Positions 19,877 to 21,164 of a stretch of DNA of 21,164 nucleotides are shown here, in pieces (position 1 is the first letter of the stretch; each line of letters begins with the position of its first letter). The stretch comes from a virus, in IMG/VR virus record IMGVR_UViG_3300017727_000214, positions 1-21,164 of that record. One strand, given 5' to 3'. The translations under genes and the position numbers were made by a program. The notes beneath the pieces are model-generated. The model made no database searches. It was given only the letters and a program-made list of their open reading frames with translations, and was not told where the DNA came from.

Positions 19877-20116
19877 CTATAACTCATCAAAGGGCAATAC
19901 AGTTTGTGCGGGATTATAATCACATGCATACCCCTTAGAACAGTTTAATTGTATGTCGGTACATACGAGGACAAGACGCCCATCGTTTGAGACACGGAAC
20001 ATACACACCTGACCATCGCGGAAATCATGAGAAGAAAGAAAACGCTCAGCATTCAACTCCTCATCAAAGGTAATCACACCCTTATCCACATCAAAATCAT
20101 ATCCACAATACTTCAT
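19877..20116 (-). CDS. small hypothetical (79 aa)
   Basis: MKYCGYDFDVDKGVITFDEELNAERFLSSHDFRDGQVCMFRVSNDGRLVLVCTD, then CSKGYACDYNPAQT. Beta-rich, acidic and soluble, with five cysteines but no clear metal motif. GGAGAG lies seven bases before the ATG, and the stop of the upstream metalloprotein gene (TAA) directly abuts the ATG. The pair may therefore be functionally joined, but no family was recognised. Confidence 0.7.
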   Translation of the reverse strand: MKYCGYDFDVDKGVITFDEELNAERFLSSHDFRDGQVCMFRVSNDGRLVLVCTDIQLNCSKGYACDYNPAQTVLPFDEL

Positions 20117-20434
20117 TTACATTCTCTCCTTTGCAAGTTCGTAAATTAAATCTTCATACTTCCTAACTGGTCTCTCGTACATATACTCACCCTTAGCGGT
20201 CTGTCGTGCATGTAATAACTCATGTGCAAGGGTACGGTATATATCATTCGACTCAGTGTGAGTACCCTCCACATACTTACGAGCTAGATGTATCTCAATA
20301 CTATCCCCATCATTCTCATAACAAAGACCCAATGCATCAGGATGAGTATGTATGTAAGTAGGGTGTACGATTATATCTAGGTGATAATAATACTGATCTA
20401 GTCCTAATATATCGGAACAGTGTAAGTAGAACAT
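20117..20434 (-). CDS. small HELLH zinc metalloprotein (zincin-like)
   Basis: 105 residues from ATG 20434. A strand region (HLDIIVHPTYIHTHPD, GDSIEIHLARKYVEG) leads to IYRTLAHELLHARQTAKGEY, with H71, E72 and H75 forming an HExxH zinc site. A third ligand could be one of the later acidic residues (YERPVRKYEDLIYELAKE). This is the minimal zincin fold; activity as a protease cannot be proven. The ATG has only a poor ribosome binding site, whereas AAGGAG (20506-20511) stands eight bases before an in-frame ATC at 20497 that would add 21 residues (RSITISGPRGGYLRDEDRIY), so a non-ATG start is possible. Confidence 0.8.
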   Translation of the reverse strand: MFYLHCSDILGLDQYYYHLDIIVHPTYIHTHPDALGLCYENDGDSIEIHLARKYVEGTHTESNDIYRTLAHELLHARQTAKGEYMYERPVRKYEDLIYELAKERM

Positions 20435-20622
20435 GTATATTCTGTCTTCGTCTCTGAGGTATCCGCCACGGGGGCCAGATATAGTTATTGATCTGATGAC
20501 CTTAGCTCCTTAAATTTTACCCAAAAAAAAAATTAGTTGTCACTCTTATTTACTCGTTGAAGGCTTGAGTATGGGGCGTTGAGGCGGAACACATTCTCGG
20601 TAGGAGTCCCATATGACTGTTC
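20435..20622 (-). other. stretch without a normal gene: T10 tract and an orphan ribosome binding site
   Basis: Minus strand: right after the TAA of the 20623-20805 gene the same frame stays open for 29 codons (EQSYGTPTENVFRLNAPY and on) to TAA at about 20533. Ten T residues follow (20523-20532), then AAGGAG at 20506-20511 with no ATG, GTG or TTG at working distance. The TACTC/GAGTA hairpin upstream of the T-run is too far from it for a clear terminator. It could be an old coding piece or a leader. Confidence 0.3.
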
Positions 20623-20805
20623 TTAAGGCTGCTGAGAGACCTTCTCTAACATGATGACATGTCCCTTGGACTCTAATTCGGTCGCCAGAGAGACGGCGTC
20701 AGAGATTCTCAGAGGCGCTTCCGTCCTCTTCTCAAGCCGATATGACTTATTGATATTGATTATCTTGGTGTCTATTGAGTAGACATGAGTATCATAACAC
20801 TCCAT
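20623..20805 (-). CDS. small hypothetical (60 aa)
   Basis: From ATG 20805: MECYDTHVYSIDTKIININKSYRLEKRTEAPLRISDAVSLATELESKGHVIMLEKV. The last part, an amphipathic helix followed by a strand (SDAVSLATELESKGHVIMLEK), looks like true protein. The difficulty is its start: the ATG overlaps the TATAAT of a strong promoter, so transcripts from that promoter would begin after the ATG. Expression would need a promoter further upstream, such as the one at 20975-21003. GGCGGAG stands 12 bases before the ATG. The frame remains open after its TAA stop. Confidence 0.5.
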   Translation of the reverse strand: MECYDTHVYSIDTKIININKSYRLEKRTEAPLRISDAVSLATELESKGHVIMLEKVSQQP

Positions 20806-20832
20806 TATAACATAATGCTCCGCCAATGTCAA
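20804..20832 (-). promoter_or_regulatory. sigma70-type promoter P4 (TTGACA-17-TATAAT)
   Basis: Minus strand: perfect TTGACA at 20827-20832 and TATAAT at 20804-20809, 17-base spacer. GGCCT-CTCGA-AGGCC, a 5-bp hairpin, lies just upstream of the -35, which is again flanked by GCC and GGC as in P2. The start site would be near 20797, inside the 20623-20805 frame, so it more likely serves the HELLH gene through a leader of about 360 bases, or makes an RNA. Confidence 0.75.
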
Positions 20833-20972
20833 GGCCTTCGAGAGGCCCGAGCTATAAGGGTTTGGGAGCCTATCTCATTCTCCCATGGGAATCTCTGTTT
20901 ACCAACACTATACTCTTTACTATTATATGCAATCCACGGACATATAGTATAGTCAATTCCGTTTCTTATATC
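20829..20972 (-). other. coding-like open frame without a standard start
   Basis: Between an in-frame TAG (20973-20975) and TGA (20829-20831) the minus strand reads DIRNGIDYTICPWIAYNSKEYS then GKQRFPWENEIGSQTLIARASRRP. Composition and codon choice look protein-like, but there is no ATG, GTG or TTG near its beginning; ATA at 20969 or ATT are the only starts. The bases CCATGGGAGAA and GGCCTTGACA near its end also occur at the end of the 41-residue membrane gene ahead of promoter P1. It may be a relic of a gene tail carried with a promoter. Confidence 0.25.
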
Positions 20973-20974
20973 CT

Positions 20975-21003
20975 ATTATAACACTAATGGAATGATCTGT
21001 CTA
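20975..21003 (-). promoter_or_regulatory. candidate sigma70-type promoter P5 (TAGACA-17-TATAAT)
   Basis: Minus strand: TAGACA at 20998-21003 (five of six), 17-base spacer, perfect TATAAT at 20975-20980. It lies over the 3' end of the right-edge gene, and the start site would be near 20968. It lacks the GCTTTTT spacer core of P1-P3. Confidence 0.5.
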
Positions 21004-21163
21004 CCCCATTTATGCATATAAAGTCTATGTGCATGTTCCCCCGCGGGTCAGGAAAGCCCCCTGCTATAAGGCTTTTACACATCCTATCCCATGAGTCGTT
21101 CATAGACAAGGGGTCTTTATCACACGCTAGTATAACCTCACTATCACTTAGAGGTATAATAAC
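20984..21163 (-). CDS. C-terminal fragment of an unknown gene, partial at right edge
   Basis: The minus-strand frame is open from the right edge to TAG at 20984-20986 and gives 59 residues: VIIPLSDSEVILACDKDPLS, then MNDSWDRMCKSLIAGGFPDPRGNMHIDFICINGVDRSFH. Its balanced composition with W, C, M and aromatic residues argues for a real protein end. It cannot be identified from this fragment. If the start lies outside the window the gene is at least 60 codons; an internal ATG (MNDSWDR, about 21101-21103) would leave only 39 residues and is less likely. Confidence 0.6.
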   Translation of the reverse strand, partial: VIIPLSDSEVILACDKDPLSMNDSWDRMCKSLIAGGFPDPRGNMHIDFICINGVDRSFH

Positions 21164-21164
21164 C

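Noticed and set aside
20540-20590. CGTTGA-GGC repeated twice at 20554 and 20578, looked at as a repeat array
   Set aside because: Only two imperfect short copies; no regular spacing and no CRISPR-like structure anywhere in the window.

Overview
The window is a piece of an A+T-rich genome of a tailed T4-type myovirus, most likely from a marine host. It carries a T4 replication and late-transcription core: gp32 single-strand binding protein, gp59 helicase loader, gp33 late co-activator and T4-type RNase H. These are mixed with genes typical of ocean T4-type phages: ribosomal protein bS21, an A-type Fe-S carrier, NodU/CmcH carbamoyltransferase, a RimK-like ligase, a SleB-type hydrolase and many small conserved hypotheticals. 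bS21 plus an A-type carrier recalls phages of SAR11 and similar alphaproteobacteria. That host assignment is inference. No integrase, transposase, CRISPR array or tRNA was seen.

Layout. The left edge holds the 3' end of a rightward coiled-coil gene (3-1061), probably a virion protein. Everything else reads leftward, so the strand switches near 1050-1061. From right to left along the minus strand the order is as follows. First comes the tail of an unknown gene running off the right edge (20984-21163), then a promoter-rich stretch with coding-like frames that lack a normal start (about 20440-20975). A HELLH zinc-protein candidate and a set of small genes follow, many with one membrane helix and including a lipoprotein (18623-20434). 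Next are a carbamoyltransferase split into two coupled genes, an A-type Fe-S carrier, a small PD-(D/E)XK nuclease and a RimK/RimB-like fusion, then RNase H and a DUF6433-like protein. A large acidic protein, a radical SAM/SPASM enzyme and a short-chain dehydrogenase come next. A small-gene region with strong sigma70-type promoters (7850-9300) and a SleB-type hydrolase follow. The block ends with exonuclease, gp33, gp59, a glycosyltransferase-like gene, gp32 and bS21.

Genes are packed with ATGA or TAATG stop/start overlaps, implying translational coupling. Two promoter classes are visible. One is a family of TTGACA-N17/18-TATAAT promoters, three of them sharing the spacer core GCTTTTT, in front of small early-type genes. 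The other is nATAAATA late-type boxes upstream of the carbamoyltransferase, Fe-S carrier and RimK genes.

Together the genes cover replication and recombination (gp32, gp59, RNase H, two nucleases), late transcription (gp33), possible ribosome reprogramming (bS21, RimK/RimB fusion), Fe-S and radical chemistry (A-type carrier, radical SAM, dehydrogenase), small-molecule or glycan modification (carbamoyltransferase, glycosyltransferase-like protein), and lysis or envelope change (SleB-type hydrolase, lipoprotein and membrane peptides).
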